From NCBI GenBank assembly GCA_902768975.1, contig CACXMZ010000004.1, forward strand, positions 1 to 64,000: a DNA stretch of 64,000 nt. Direction: 5' to 3'. A model generated the notes under the pieces. The model saw only the letters and a list, made by a program, of their open reading frames with translations. It was not told the origin of the DNA and did not search any database. This document shows positions 25,571-33,746 of the stretch, in pieces. The DNA is from an uncultured Coriobacteriaceae bacterium (GTDB taxonomy: Bacteria > Actinomycetota > Coriobacteriia > Coriobacteriales > Eggerthellaceae). A program made the position numbers and the translations under genes. The number at the start of each line of letters is the position of its first letter. Positions within the stretch are counted from its first letter, which is position 1.

Positions 25571-26884
25571 ATGGCAATAAAGCGACCTGAAGGAACCAAG
25601 GATCTTCTCCCAGCTGAAGCGCAGTTTTGGGCACATTTCCGCAGTACCGCATTCGAACTGTTTGCACGCTATGGCTATGTGCCCCTGGAAACGCCAGTCT
25701 TTGAAAAGACTGAATTGTTCGTGCGCGGCATTGGCGAAGCGACCGACGTGGTTAGCAAGGAAATGTATAACGCCATTTCGGGCGGCAACCTGGCGAAGTT
25801 GGTGGCGGGCGAACACGTCCGCAGCGACTCGCGCTTTTCCTTGCGCCCCGAAGGTACGGCTGGCGTGGTGCGCGCGATTGCTCAAAATGGCATGCTGCAA
25901 GAAGGCGGCGCGCCGGTAAAGGTTGCCTATGCAGGCCCTATGTTCCGAGCTGAACGTCCCCAAAATGGCAGGCAGCGCCAGTTTAACCAGGTGGGCATTG
26001 AATGCCTCGGAACGGACGACCCGAGCGTAGACGCCGAAGGCATCATCATGCTCATGCGCTTCTTTGAAGCCATCGGTATTCCTGCAAACAAGATGACGCT
26101 GCTCATTAATACCCTGGGCGACGAAAGCTGCCGCCCTGCTTACCGCGAAGCGCTCAAGCAATACATCGTGGACCACAGCGCGGAATTGTGCGAAGACTGC
26201 CAACGCCGCGCTACCACTAACCCGCTGCGTGCCCTCGACTGCAAGGAAGAAAGCTGCACGCAGGTGATGGCAGGTGCTCCCCGTATTGAAGACTTCCTGT
26301 GCGACGCCTGCAAAGAACACTATGCCCAGGTCAAGGCCTATTTAGACGCTGCAGGCATTAGCTACGTTGAAGACCAGACGCTCGTGCGCGGCCTGGACTA
26401 TTACACCCGCACGGTCTTCGAAGTGCAGGTAGGCGTGGGCATGGACAACAACCAAAATGCCATCGGTGGCGGTGGGCGTTACGACAAGCTCATGGCTGAA
26501 ATTGGTGGGGCAGACACCCCTGGTTTTGGCTTTGCTTTGGGTTATGAACGCTGCCGCATTGTCTTGGAGGCTTTGGGCATGCAGATGCCAGAGCCTGCCG
26601 CACCTGCCCTCTATATTGCTTGCGTGGACGCTGCCCAACGCGCCCTGGCTTTCCAGCTGGCCCAGCAGTGCCGCGACGCGGGCATTTCCTGCGAATTCGA
26701 CCACCAGGGACGCAGCTTAAAAGCCCAGTTCAAGCAGGCCGACAAACTTGGCGCTTCCCAGGTGGCCATACTCGGGCCCGACGAAGTTGCAGCTGGTATT
26801 GCAAAAGTGCGCGACATGGAAAGCCACGAAGAACGCGAAATCTCCCTCAGCGACTTCATTTCATCGATTAAAAAGGGCCGTTAA
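25571..26884 (+). CDS. hisS: Histidyl-tRNA synthetase
   Basis: 437 residues. Class II synthetase: motif 1 region 'YGYVPLETPVFEKTELF', motif 2 'VKVAYAGPMFRAERPQNGRQ' with 'RQRQFNQVGIECLG', His-specific 'LVRGLDYYTRTVFEVQ' and 'AIGGGGRYDKLM', and motif 3 'PGFGFALGYERCRIVLE'. The C-terminal anticodon-binding domain follows from about residue 340. Charges tRNA-His. It ends at a perfect hairpin terminator that overlaps its stop codon. Upstream genes are purine biosynthetic; the 50-base gap allows a separate promoter. Confidence 0.96.
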   Translation: MAIKRPEGTKDLLPAEAQFWAHFRSTAFELFARYGYVPLETPVFEKTELFVRGIGEATDVVSKEMYNAISGGNLAKLVAGEHVRSDSRFSLRPEGTAGVVRAIAQNGMLQEGGAPVKVAYAGPMFRAERPQNGRQRQFNQVGIECLGTDDPSVDAEGIIMLMRFFEAIGIPANKMTLLINTLGDESCRPAYREALKQYIVDHSAELCEDCQRRATTNPLRALDCKEESCTQVMAGAPRIEDFLCDACKEHYAQVKAYLDAAGISYVEDQTLVRGLDYYTRTVFEVQVGVGMDNNQNAIGGGGRYDKLMAEIGGADTPGFGFALGYERCRIVLEALGMQMPEPAAPALYIACVDAAQRALAFQLAQQCRDAGISCEFDHQGRSLKAQFKQADKLGASQVAILGPDEVAAGIAKVRDMESHEEREISLSDFISSIKKGR

Positions 26885-26896
26885 GGTCCTTTTTTT
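26870..26896 (+). terminator. Intrinsic terminator at the hisS stop codon
   Basis: AAAAAGGGCC (26870-26879) pairs with GGTCCTTTTT (26885-26894) around a GTTAA loop (one G-T pair), then more T. It separates hisS from the peptide operon. Confidence 0.85.
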
Positions 26897-26975
26897 AAAT
26901 TTAAAGACGGAATGCGAAAGTTACGCGTATAAGGTACGTAAAGTAACGGTCGTCGCAATGCATGAGGGAGCAGCT

Positions 26976-27203
26976 GTGGACGAGCAAAGGCTCGAACATA
27001 TTCTAGAAACGCATATGAAGCAGGACTTTTCGCACGGCACGGAAGCATTCCGTGACGAACTTCTTGCGCGTTGCCTAGAAGCTCTTTCCGCGAGGGGCGA
27101 CGAAGCGCGCAGTGAAAACGGCGAAGACATTGACGAAGAAGACCTCGAACTTCTTGCTGCGGCTGGCATTTATCTTCCGCCACTTTCTGAAACTACCAGC
27201 TAG
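26976..27203 (+). CDS. Candidate RiPP precursor peptide with AG-type cleavage site
   Basis: A 75-residue acidic protein. I do not recognise it as a named family. GTG 26976 is chosen because GAGGGAG lies five bases upstream; an ATG at 26958 would add six residues. Residues 1-64 look like a long leader: amphipathic 'EQRLEHILETHMKQDF', 'GTEAFRDELLARCLEAL', then an acidic stretch ending 'DIDEEDLELLAAAG'. That ending resembles the L-x-x-x-L-x-x-x-G-G/AG sites cut by C39 peptidases. The remaining core would be IYLPPLSETTS. It is the first gene before a sigma factor and a C39 exporter operon with a radical-SAM enzyme. The precursor role is inferred from context; it could also be a small regulator of the sigma factor. 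Confidence 0.6.
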   Translation: MDEQRLEHILETHMKQDFSHGTEAFRDELLARCLEALSARGDEARSENGEDIDEEDLELLAAAGIYLPPLSETTS

Positions 27204-27298
27204 ACTCGCATTTTTGCTAAACCAACAATTCTGCTTCAAGCAAAAAAACCCTACCGTTGAAGGCTATTGTTTTGTATCATGGAACAGTAGTTTTTTAC

Positions 27299-27859
27299 AT
27301 GTGGGAGCCTGTTACGAACGTACATCATAAACATCACGCCCATCTGGCAGCTTCAGCGGTCCATACTCGTTCGTCAGAGCAGGAATTTGAACGTCTTTAT
27401 TTGGACAGCTACGGCATGGTCTATGGCTATGTGCGTTCCCGTATGGGGAGCGACGCGGAAGCGGAAGACGTAGTGGCCGAAGCCTTCCTGAAGGCTGCGC
27501 GCGCCTTCGACTCCTTCGACCCTTCGCGCGCCAAATTCGGAACCTGGGTCACCACCATTGCAAAGAACTGCATGGCAAGTTACTACCGCAAGGAACGCCC
27601 TTCCTACGACCTGGAAGACGTGCCTGAATCGGTCGTAGCAATCGAAGGCGACCAGGACCATGTGGACGACGCCCTGCTCGTGCGCCAATTGCTTACCTGC
27701 CTTAATGAAGAAGAGCGTGAAATTATCGCCTTGAAATACCGTGATGGCCTGCGCAACGTAGACATCGCCGAAACTTTGAACATGAACGCATCGACCGTGT
27801 CGACCAAGCTGGCCGCTGCACTTACCAAGATGCGCAGTATGGTCCAGAAGGGTGCATAA
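27299..27859 (+). CDS. ECF-type RNA polymerase sigma factor
   Basis: About 186 residues. Region 2: 'EFERLYLDSYGMVYGYVRSR', 'DAEDVVAEAFLKAARAF', 'FGTWVTTIAKNCMASYYRK'. Region 4: 'CLNEEEREIIALKYRDGLRN', 'DIAETLNMNASTVSTKL'. Together these are the hallmarks of an extracytoplasmic-function sigma factor. The start is uncertain: ATG 27299 gives a His-rich N terminus ('VHHKHHAHL'); no clear Shine-Dalgarno precedes it, and a TTG at 27257 is possible. The stop is followed one base later by the HlyD-like ATG. It probably directs transcription of the export operon. No classical anti-sigma factor is next to it; a STAS protein lies at the operon's far end. Confidence 0.87.
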   Translation: MWEPVTNVHHKHHAHLAASAVHTRSSEQEFERLYLDSYGMVYGYVRSRMGSDAEAEDVVAEAFLKAARAFDSFDPSRAKFGTWVTTIAKNCMASYYRKERPSYDLEDVPESVVAIEGDQDHVDDALLVRQLLTCLNEEEREIIALKYRDGLRNVDIAETLNMNASTVSTKLAAALTKMRSMVQKGA

Positions 27860-27860
27860 A

Positions 27861-28370
27861 ATGGCAGAACCCGACAGCAGTATTTTTAATAAAAAGGCGA
27901 CGGAAAAACTCCGGAGCCCCGACGACCTCGACAAATACGTTCGCGTTACCAACCCCAGTGTGTGGTTGGTGCTCGTGGCATGCCTGGCCATGCTCATTGG
28001 CCTGCTTGCCTGGGGCATTTTTGGTGCCGTAACCACCAGCGTGGCCACAACGGGGACTTGCGTGGAAGGGAAGGCGGTTTGCTTCCTTTCTGCCGACGAC
28101 ACGGCTAAGGTAAGCGTTGGAAACGTTGCCATGGTTGGCGGTGAACGCATGACGGTTTCTTCGGTTTCTTCCGTTCCGCTTTCGATCAGCGAAGCTTCTT
28201 CGGTTCTGAAAAGCGACTACTTAGTGAGCACCCTTGTTCAAGAAGATTGGGCCTACCAAATTAATTTCGAAGGCGACACGTCTGAACTTTCAGAAGGGGT
28301 TCCCCTGGTTGTAAACATTACGACTGAACGCGTTGCACCCATCACGCTCATTCTGGGGGGCAACAGTTGA
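27861..28370 (+). CDS. Short HlyD-like secretion protein of the NHLM bacteriocin type
   Basis: 169 residues. The N terminus 'IFNKKATEKLRSPDDLDKYV' followed by 'RVTNPSVWLVLVACLAMLIG' is the conserved start of NHLM-type membrane-fusion proteins, with a single membrane helix (about 34-56) and a β-rich external part. Relatives are usually 250 residues or more and contain a coiled-coil and lipoyl-like domain; this protein has only a compact C-terminal domain. Start ATG 27861, seven bases after AGAAGGG, and one base after the sigma stop. It probably works with the two ABC transporters downstream. Confidence 0.78.
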   Translation: MAEPDSSIFNKKATEKLRSPDDLDKYVRVTNPSVWLVLVACLAMLIGLLAWGIFGAVTTSVATTGTCVEGKAVCFLSADDTAKVSVGNVAMVGGERMTVSSVSSVPLSISEASSVLKSDYLVSTLVQEDWAYQINFEGDTSELSEGVPLVVNITTERVAPITLILGGNS

Positions 28371-28427
28371 TCAAAGGCACTAACATGCGCGTACGCCCTG
28401 AAGTAGGAAAGGGCGGTTTTTTCTTAT

Positions 28428-30587
28428 ATGCCTAGTGGTGTGGCAAAAGTTCCCCAGGTCATGCAAATGGAGGCGCTGGAATGTGGCGCCGCCTGCCTTA
28501 CCATGATACTGGCCTACTATGGGCGTTGGGTACCGCTTGAACAAGTGCGCGCCGACTGCGGTGTTTCGCGCGACGGCTCTAAGGCTTCGAATATATTGAA
28601 GGCGGCACGTAGCTATGGGCTTACCGCCAAAGGCATGACCTTTTCTGCAAACGCTATTCGCAAAAAGGCGAACTTCCCCTGCATTATTTTTTGGAACTTC
28701 AACCACTTTGTGGTTTTGGATGGCTTCAAGGGCAAGTATGCCTACTTAAACGACCCTGCGCGTGGGCAAATCCGCGTGACCATGGAAGAGTTTGAGCAAA
28801 GCTTTACGGGCGTCGCTCTTGTGTTTGAAAAAACCGAAGCCTTCGAAGAAGGGGGCGTCAAGCCCGACCCTATTGCATTTGCGCGTAAGCGCATGGAAGG
28901 CCTTGGTGGGCCCGTGGGTTTCGTCATGCTTTCGGCGGCCATCGTTTCCTTTGTGGCGATTTTAAACACGTCCCTCGGGCAGGTTTTCCTGGACCATATT
29001 CTTACGGGCGAAGACCCTGAATGGCTGCCACCCTTCTTGGCTATCATGCTCGTGCTTGCCCTTATAACGGGCGTGGTTTCAATTATGAACGCGGTCTATT
29101 TGGTGCGCATCCAGGGCAAGATTGCCGTGGTTTCGTCTTCGCGTTTCATGCGGCATTTGTTGCACCTGCCCATAGGTTTTTATTCCCAGCGCATGGTGGG
29201 CGACCTTCAGCAGCGCCAGTCTGCCAATGAAGTTATCGCCTTTTCATTGGTGGGGCAGCTGGCACCTGTGCTCATTAACATGGTCATGCTTGTACTGTAC
29301 TTGCTTATCATGCTGAACTACAGCGTGGTGCTTACGGTCGTGGGCCTGCTCACCGTGGTAGTCAATGCCTTCCTGGCGCGCTATATTTCGAAGAAGCGCG
29401 TGAATATTGCGCGTGCCGGTGCCGCCAATGCCGGCAAGCTCTATGCAACCACCATTGGCGGTATCGAAATGATAGACACCATCAAGGCAGCGGGTGCCGA
29501 AAATGGCTATTTTAGCCGCTGGGCGGGCTACCAGGCGTCGGTCAACGAAGCGCAGGCAAACACGACGACGCTGAACACCTACCTTGGCGCGCTGCCTGCT
29601 TTCCTCACGCAGCTTGCTAACATCCTTGTGCTTGTCTTGGGCATTTTCCTTATTGTTCAAGGGAACTTTACTCCGGGCGCCTTGCTGGCATTCACGGGCT
29701 TCCTCACCGCGTTCATGAACCCCATGAACCAGATGATCAACCTGGGTCAAACCATCCAAGAAATGCAGACGCAAATGGAACGCGTGGAAGACGTTATGCG
29801 CTACCCCGTGGACGTTCCCGAAGACCATGAAGATGCGGGCGACGTCGAAGACTTTGAAGGCGAAAAACTAAGCGGCCAGGTAGATTTGGAAAACATCACC
29901 TTTGGCTATTCACCACTGGAGCCGCCGCTTATCAAGGACTTCAGCCTTCACCTGGAACCCGGCCAGTGGGTTGCCCTGGTGGGTGGTTCCGGTTGCGGTA
30001 AGAGTACCATCGCCAAGCTGGTGAGCGGTTTGTATGAACCATGGGAAGGCGAAGTGAAGTTCGACGGCATTCCCATTAAAAAAATACCGCGTTCCGTTTT
30101 GCGCGGTTCGCTGGCGGTGGTCGACCAAGACATTGTTATTTTCGACGATACGGTTTCGAACAATGTCATGCTGTGGGACAAGTCCATTGAAGACTACGAA
30201 GTTATTCTTGCCTGCCGCGACGCGGGTATTCACGACGTTATAGCCCAGCGCGAAGGCGGTTATTCGAGTACCGTTTTGCCTGGTGGGCGCAACTTTAGTG
30301 GCGGGCAGCTCCAGCGTTTGGAAATCGCACGCGTCCTTGCCCAGGACCCGACGGTCATCATTTTGGACGAAGCCACGAGCGCCCTCGACGCCCAAACGGA
30401 AGCCGAAATCATTACGCGTATTCGCGACCGCGCCATTACCTGCATTGTGGTGGCGCATCGCCTTTCTACCATTCGCGACTGCGACGAAATTATCGTGCTC
30501 GAAGACGGCGAGGTTGTCGAACGCGGGACCCACGATGAACTGCTTAAAAAGAGTGGTGCATACGCCGAATTGGTGAGGAACGACTAG
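28428..30587 (+). CDS. Peptidase-containing ABC exporter (C39 peptidase/permease/ATPase)
   Basis: 719 residues. The N-terminal C39 peptidase has Cys in 'MEALECGAACLTMILAYYG', His in 'FWNFNHFVVLDGF' and Asp in 'YLNDPARG', so the triad is present. Six membrane helices span about 165-440. The ATPase has Walker A 'GGSGCGKST', signature 'NFSGGQLQRLEIARVL', Walker B 'VIILDEATSALD' and the H-loop 'VVAHRLSTI'. It cuts a leader after a GG/AG-type site and exports the core. It resembles the first subunit of NHLP/NHLM bacteriocin exporters. The next gene starts two bases after its stop. Confidence 0.93.
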   Translation: MPSGVAKVPQVMQMEALECGAACLTMILAYYGRWVPLEQVRADCGVSRDGSKASNILKAARSYGLTAKGMTFSANAIRKKANFPCIIFWNFNHFVVLDGFKGKYAYLNDPARGQIRVTMEEFEQSFTGVALVFEKTEAFEEGGVKPDPIAFARKRMEGLGGPVGFVMLSAAIVSFVAILNTSLGQVFLDHILTGEDPEWLPPFLAIMLVLALITGVVSIMNAVYLVRIQGKIAVVSSSRFMRHLLHLPIGFYSQRMVGDLQQRQSANEVIAFSLVGQLAPVLINMVMLVLYLLIMLNYSVVLTVVGLLTVVVNAFLARYISKKRVNIARAGAANAGKLYATTIGGIEMIDTIKAAGAENGYFSRWAGYQASVNEAQANTTTLNTYLGALPAFLTQLANILVLVLGIFLIVQGNFTPGALLAFTGFLTAFMNPMNQMINLGQTIQEMQTQMERVEDVMRYPVDVPEDHEDAGDVEDFEGEKLSGQVDLENITFGYSPLEPPLIKDFSLHLEPGQWVALVGGSGCGKSTIAKLVSGLYEPWEGEVKFDGIPIKKIPRSVLRGSLAVVDQDIVIFDDTVSNNVMLWDKSIEDYEVILACRDAGIHDVIAQREGGYSSTVLPGGRNFSGGQLQRLEIARVLAQDPTVIILDEATSALDAQTEAEIITRIRDRAITCIVVAHRLSTIRDCDEIIVLEDGEVVERGTHDELLKKSGAYAELVRND

Positions 30588-30588
30588 C

Positions 30589-32778
30589 TTGGGTTGGATG
30601 GAATCACAGATCGAAACGCGGGAACGCTTAGATGCGCAGCTGACGGAGCGCGCCTACGCTGAACTTGCGGCAAGTGTGTACGACTCGAATCGTGCCATTG
30701 CGTTTACGGTCGACGACATCGAACAGGCCGACGGCGCCATTAAGACCTGCCTCAAGCACTGCCGTGTTGAAGCGGGCGTGGTGCCAGCGGGCGACCTAAG
30801 CCTTGAAGACCGCATAGACTGCCTGTGCCGCCCTTCGGGAACCATGCATCGCAATGTGACGCTCGACAAGGGTTGGCATTTGCGCGCGTTCGGCGCCATG
30901 CTGGGCAAGCTTGAAAGCGGGGAATCCATTGCGCTTTTGCCGTGGGGTGTGCGCGGTTATTACTACCTGGAACCCGGCACGGGGCGCAAGGTTAAGGTGA
31001 CCGACGAAGTCGCCAAGCAAATTAGCGAAGAAGCCGTTTTGTTCTATCGGCCCCTTCCCGCGAAACCCTTGGGCATTACCGACTTGGTGCGTTTCATCTT
31101 TAGCATTTTCGACCGCAACGACTACTTGCTTGTGTTTGCCGCTGCCATAGCCATGATGGTTATTGGTTTGGTACCGGCGTGGGCCCACCAGATAGCCTTC
31201 GGTACGGTGGTTCCCAGCGGGCATGTGGGCCTGGTCCTTCCCGTAGGTATTTTGCTGCTTGGCGTGGCCATTTCGACCGCGCTCATTGGTGCAACACGCG
31301 CCCTCATTATGAGCCGCATTACCATTAAGCTTGACGTCATAACCCAGGCAGCTACTTTTTCGCGTTTGCTAGCCCTGCCTTCAAGCTTCTTTAAGCAATA
31401 TTCTTCGGGTAATTTGGGCAACCGCGTTGCCAGCGTTGCCATGCTTGCCCAGGAACTGGCTTCGGTTTTGTTGGGCAGCGGCCTCACGGCTTTGCTTTCT
31501 TTAATATACGTGGTCCAGATTGGCATTTTCGCACCTGCGCTGGCAGTTCCCGCCTTGGTGATCATGCTGGTACAGGGCGGCTTGACGGTGGCAGCAGCCA
31601 TGCTTATAAGGCGTTACGAACAGGCAACCATGAAGGCCAACGCGGCCCTTTCGGGTACCGTGACGGCCCTTCTTAATGGCATTCAGAAGATCAAGCTTGC
31701 TGGTGCAGAAGACCGCGCTTTTGCCCGTTGGGCCCGCGGCTATTCCGAATATGCCCGCACCGCCTATAACCGCCCAGCGCTTCTGCTTGCTCTTCCGGCA
31801 ATCGTGGCCTTGGTGGCTTTGCTTGGCAATATTGTTTTGTACTACTTGGCGGGAACGACGAATGTTTCGGTGGCAAATTACATGGCCTTTACCGCTGCGT
31901 ATGCCCAGGCTTCGGGCGCTATTGCGGCACTCGCGGCTATCGCTGGGCAGGTAGCGCAGATCCAGCCCATGCTCGAAATGATAGCGCCCATCCTGGAAGC
32001 AACGCCGGAAACGGCAGAAGACAAACCCGTGGTAGCTTCGCTTTCGGGTGCCATTGAAGTTTCCGGTGTGTGGTTTAGCTACGGGGAAAACAGCCCCGCC
32101 GTAGTGAAGGACCTTTCCTTTAAAGTGAAGCCAGGTGAATACGTGGCCTTGGTGGGCAAGAGCGGTTGTGGCAAGTCCACCATCATGCGCCTGCTTCTTG
32201 GTTTTGAAACCCCCGACCGCGGTACCATTTTCTATGGCCCGCACGACGTGCAAAAGGTCGACCTGCGCAGCCTGCGCCAGCATATTGGCGTGGTTATGCA
32301 AGACGGCAAACTCTTCATGGGCGACATTGCGAGCAACATTACTATTTCTTCGCCCCAGGCGACGGTCGACGACGCGTGGGAAGCCGCCGAAATTGCTGGC
32401 ATTGCGGAAGACATTCGCAAGATGCCCATGGGCATGCACACCTTTGTGACCGAAGGCGGCGGCGGTGTTTCGGGTGGTCAGCGGCAACGCCTGATGATAG
32501 CGCGCGCCGTGTGCGGCAAACGCAAGATTCTTATGCTTGACGAAGCCACGAGCGCCCTCGACAATAAGACGCAAAAGCATGTGTCGGATTCGCTCGAAGC
32601 CCTTCAGTGCACGCGCGTGGTAGTGGCGCATCGCCTGAGCACCGTGCGTCATTGCGACCGTATTATGGTGGTGGACGAAGGGCGCATCGTTGAACAGGGG
32701 ACGTACGACGAGCTCATTGCGAAGAACGGCATCTTTGCTGAACTGGTAGAACGCCAGCGCCTGGACAAAGACGCCTAG
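30589..32778 (+). CDS. Second ABC exporter subunit (NHLM-type permease/ATPase)
   Basis: 729 residues. The N-terminal ~165 residues lack a C39 catalytic triad and look like the degenerate domain of NHLM second subunits. About six membrane helices (180-450) are followed by an ATPase with Walker A 'GKSGCGKST', signature 'GVSGGQRQRLMIARAV', Walker B 'ILMLDEATSALD' and H-loop 'VVAHRLSTV'. It probably pairs with the upstream peptidase-containing subunit as a heterodimer. The start is TTG 30589: GAGGAA is eight bases upstream. ATG 30598 is the alternative. It is tightly coupled to the preceding gene. Confidence 0.9.
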   Translation: MGWMESQIETRERLDAQLTERAYAELAASVYDSNRAIAFTVDDIEQADGAIKTCLKHCRVEAGVVPAGDLSLEDRIDCLCRPSGTMHRNVTLDKGWHLRAFGAMLGKLESGESIALLPWGVRGYYYLEPGTGRKVKVTDEVAKQISEEAVLFYRPLPAKPLGITDLVRFIFSIFDRNDYLLVFAAAIAMMVIGLVPAWAHQIAFGTVVPSGHVGLVLPVGILLLGVAISTALIGATRALIMSRITIKLDVITQAATFSRLLALPSSFFKQYSSGNLGNRVASVAMLAQELASVLLGSGLTALLSLIYVVQIGIFAPALAVPALVIMLVQGGLTVAAAMLIRRYEQATMKANAALSGTVTALLNGIQKIKLAGAEDRAFARWARGYSEYARTAYNRPALLLALPAIVALVALLGNIVLYYLAGTTNVSVANYMAFTAAYAQASGAIAALAAIAGQVAQIQPMLEMIAPILEATPETAEDKPVVASLSGAIEVSGVWFSYGENSPAVVKDLSFKVKPGEYVALVGKSGCGKSTIMRLLLGFETPDRGTIFYGPHDVQKVDLRSLRQHIGVVMQDGKLFMGDIASNITISSPQATVDDAWEAAEIAGIAEDIRKMPMGMHTFVTEGGGGVSGGQRQRLMIARAVCGKRKILMLDEATSALDNKTQKHVSDSLEALQCTRVVVAHRLSTVRHCDRIMVVDEGRIVEQGTYDELIAKNGIFAELVERQRLDKDA

Positions 32779-32828
32779 GCACGGGCAGTTTTAATGCTTG
32801 GAAAAACTTTCGGTAAGAAAGGGTAGAT

Positions 32829-33131
32829 ATGGAAATCAGGACAACGGTTGAAGGGACTCAGGCAACACTTGAAGCTGAAGGAAAGCTAACGGTTAATACG
32901 TCACCAGACCTGACCGCTGCCGTTGAAGCACTCCCTGAAGAAGTGTGCGACGTGAATATCGACCTTTCGAAACTGGACTATATCGCGTCTGCCGGCTTGC
33001 GTGTTTTTGTGGCAACAGAAAAACTTGCGGCTGCGCGCGGTGGTGCACTCCATTTGCTGCATCCTGTCGACGAAGTTATGGAAGTGCTTGAAATGACGGG
33101 GCTTACCGAAGTCTTCGACATCGTTCGCTAG
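32829..33131 (+). CDS. STAS-domain anti-sigma factor antagonist
   Basis: 100 residues forming one STAS domain. The phosphorylatable Ser lies in 'KLDYIASAGLRVFVATEKL', and the N terminus 'VEGTQATLEAEGKLTVNTSP' matches SpoIIAA/RsbV-like proteins. Such proteins control sigma factors by binding a kinase-type anti-sigma factor. No kinase is in the window. Its place in the exporter operon suggests a regulatory link to the ECF sigma factor at 27299, although the two classes are not usually partners. Confidence 0.85.
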   Translation: MEIRTTVEGTQATLEAEGKLTVNTSPDLTAAVEALPEEVCDVNIDLSKLDYIASAGLRVFVATEKLAAARGGALHLLHPVDEVMEVLEMTGLTEVFDIVR

Positions 33132-33169
33132 AGCAGAAACGTTACGCATGGTACCGATGAGGCAAAACT

Positions 33170-33730
33170 ATGAACTACGAAGAACTTCTTGCTAACGACG
33201 CAACTTTAACCGACGAACTTATTTTGGTTGACGGGCTCGACCGCGCCATAGGTGCAGCCAGCAAGTGGCAGACTCATGTGGACGGCGCCTTGCACCGCGC
33301 GTTTTCGGTAGTGCTTGTGCGCGAAGGGGAAGAAGGCCCCGAACTTCTGGTGGCTAAACGTTCTTTGCTCAAATATCATTCGGGTGGCCTGTGGGCGAAT
33401 TCCTGCTGTTCGCACCCGCGTGTGGGCGAAGAAATCATTGAAGCTGCCTACCGTCGCGTGCCCGAAGAACTGGGTTGCACGGCGGCTGAACTGCATGAAA
33501 TTGCCGCCTTTGTATATCGCGCCGAATTCGAAAATGGCTTATGCGAATACGAATATGACCATGTGGTTGTGGGGCAGTGCGCCAGTGAATTGGAGCTGAA
33601 CCCAAACGAAGTGAGCGAAGCGCGTTGGATGAGTTTCGACGCCCTGGCGGAAGAGCTCGCGCAAGAGCCAAAGCATTTTGCCGCTTGGGCCCCAACGGTG
33701 TTCACCTTAACCATGAATCATTTACGTTAA
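33170..33730 (+). CDS. idi: Isopentenyl-diphosphate delta-isomerase, type 1
   Basis: 186 residues of the Nudix-like type 1 IDI. The active-site Cys lies in 'LWANSCCSHPRVGEEI'; 'AFVYRAEFENGLCEYEYDHV' carries the metal-binding Glu residues, and 'HRAFSVVLV' opens the Nudix fold. It interconverts IPP and DMAPP. The host already makes both through the MEP pathway (dxr, ispD, ispF and ispG are in this window), so Idi is not strictly needed. It sits between the STAS gene and the radical-SAM gene (16-base gap), so it may supply DMAPP for a prenylated product, or be incidental. Confidence 0.92.
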   Translation: MNYEELLANDATLTDELILVDGLDRAIGAASKWQTHVDGALHRAFSVVLVREGEEGPELLVAKRSLLKYHSGGLWANSCCSHPRVGEEIIEAAYRRVPEELGCTAAELHEIAAFVYRAEFENGLCEYEYDHVVVGQCASELELNPNEVSEARWMSFDALAEELAQEPKHFAAWAPTVFTLTMNHLR

Positions 33731-33746
33731 CACGGACGGAGGAAGC

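Noticed and set aside
26976-27203. The small acidic protein as an anti-sigma factor
   Set aside because: No membrane helix or zinc motif is present; the AG site and exporter context fit a precursor better. Kept as an alternative in the feature entry.
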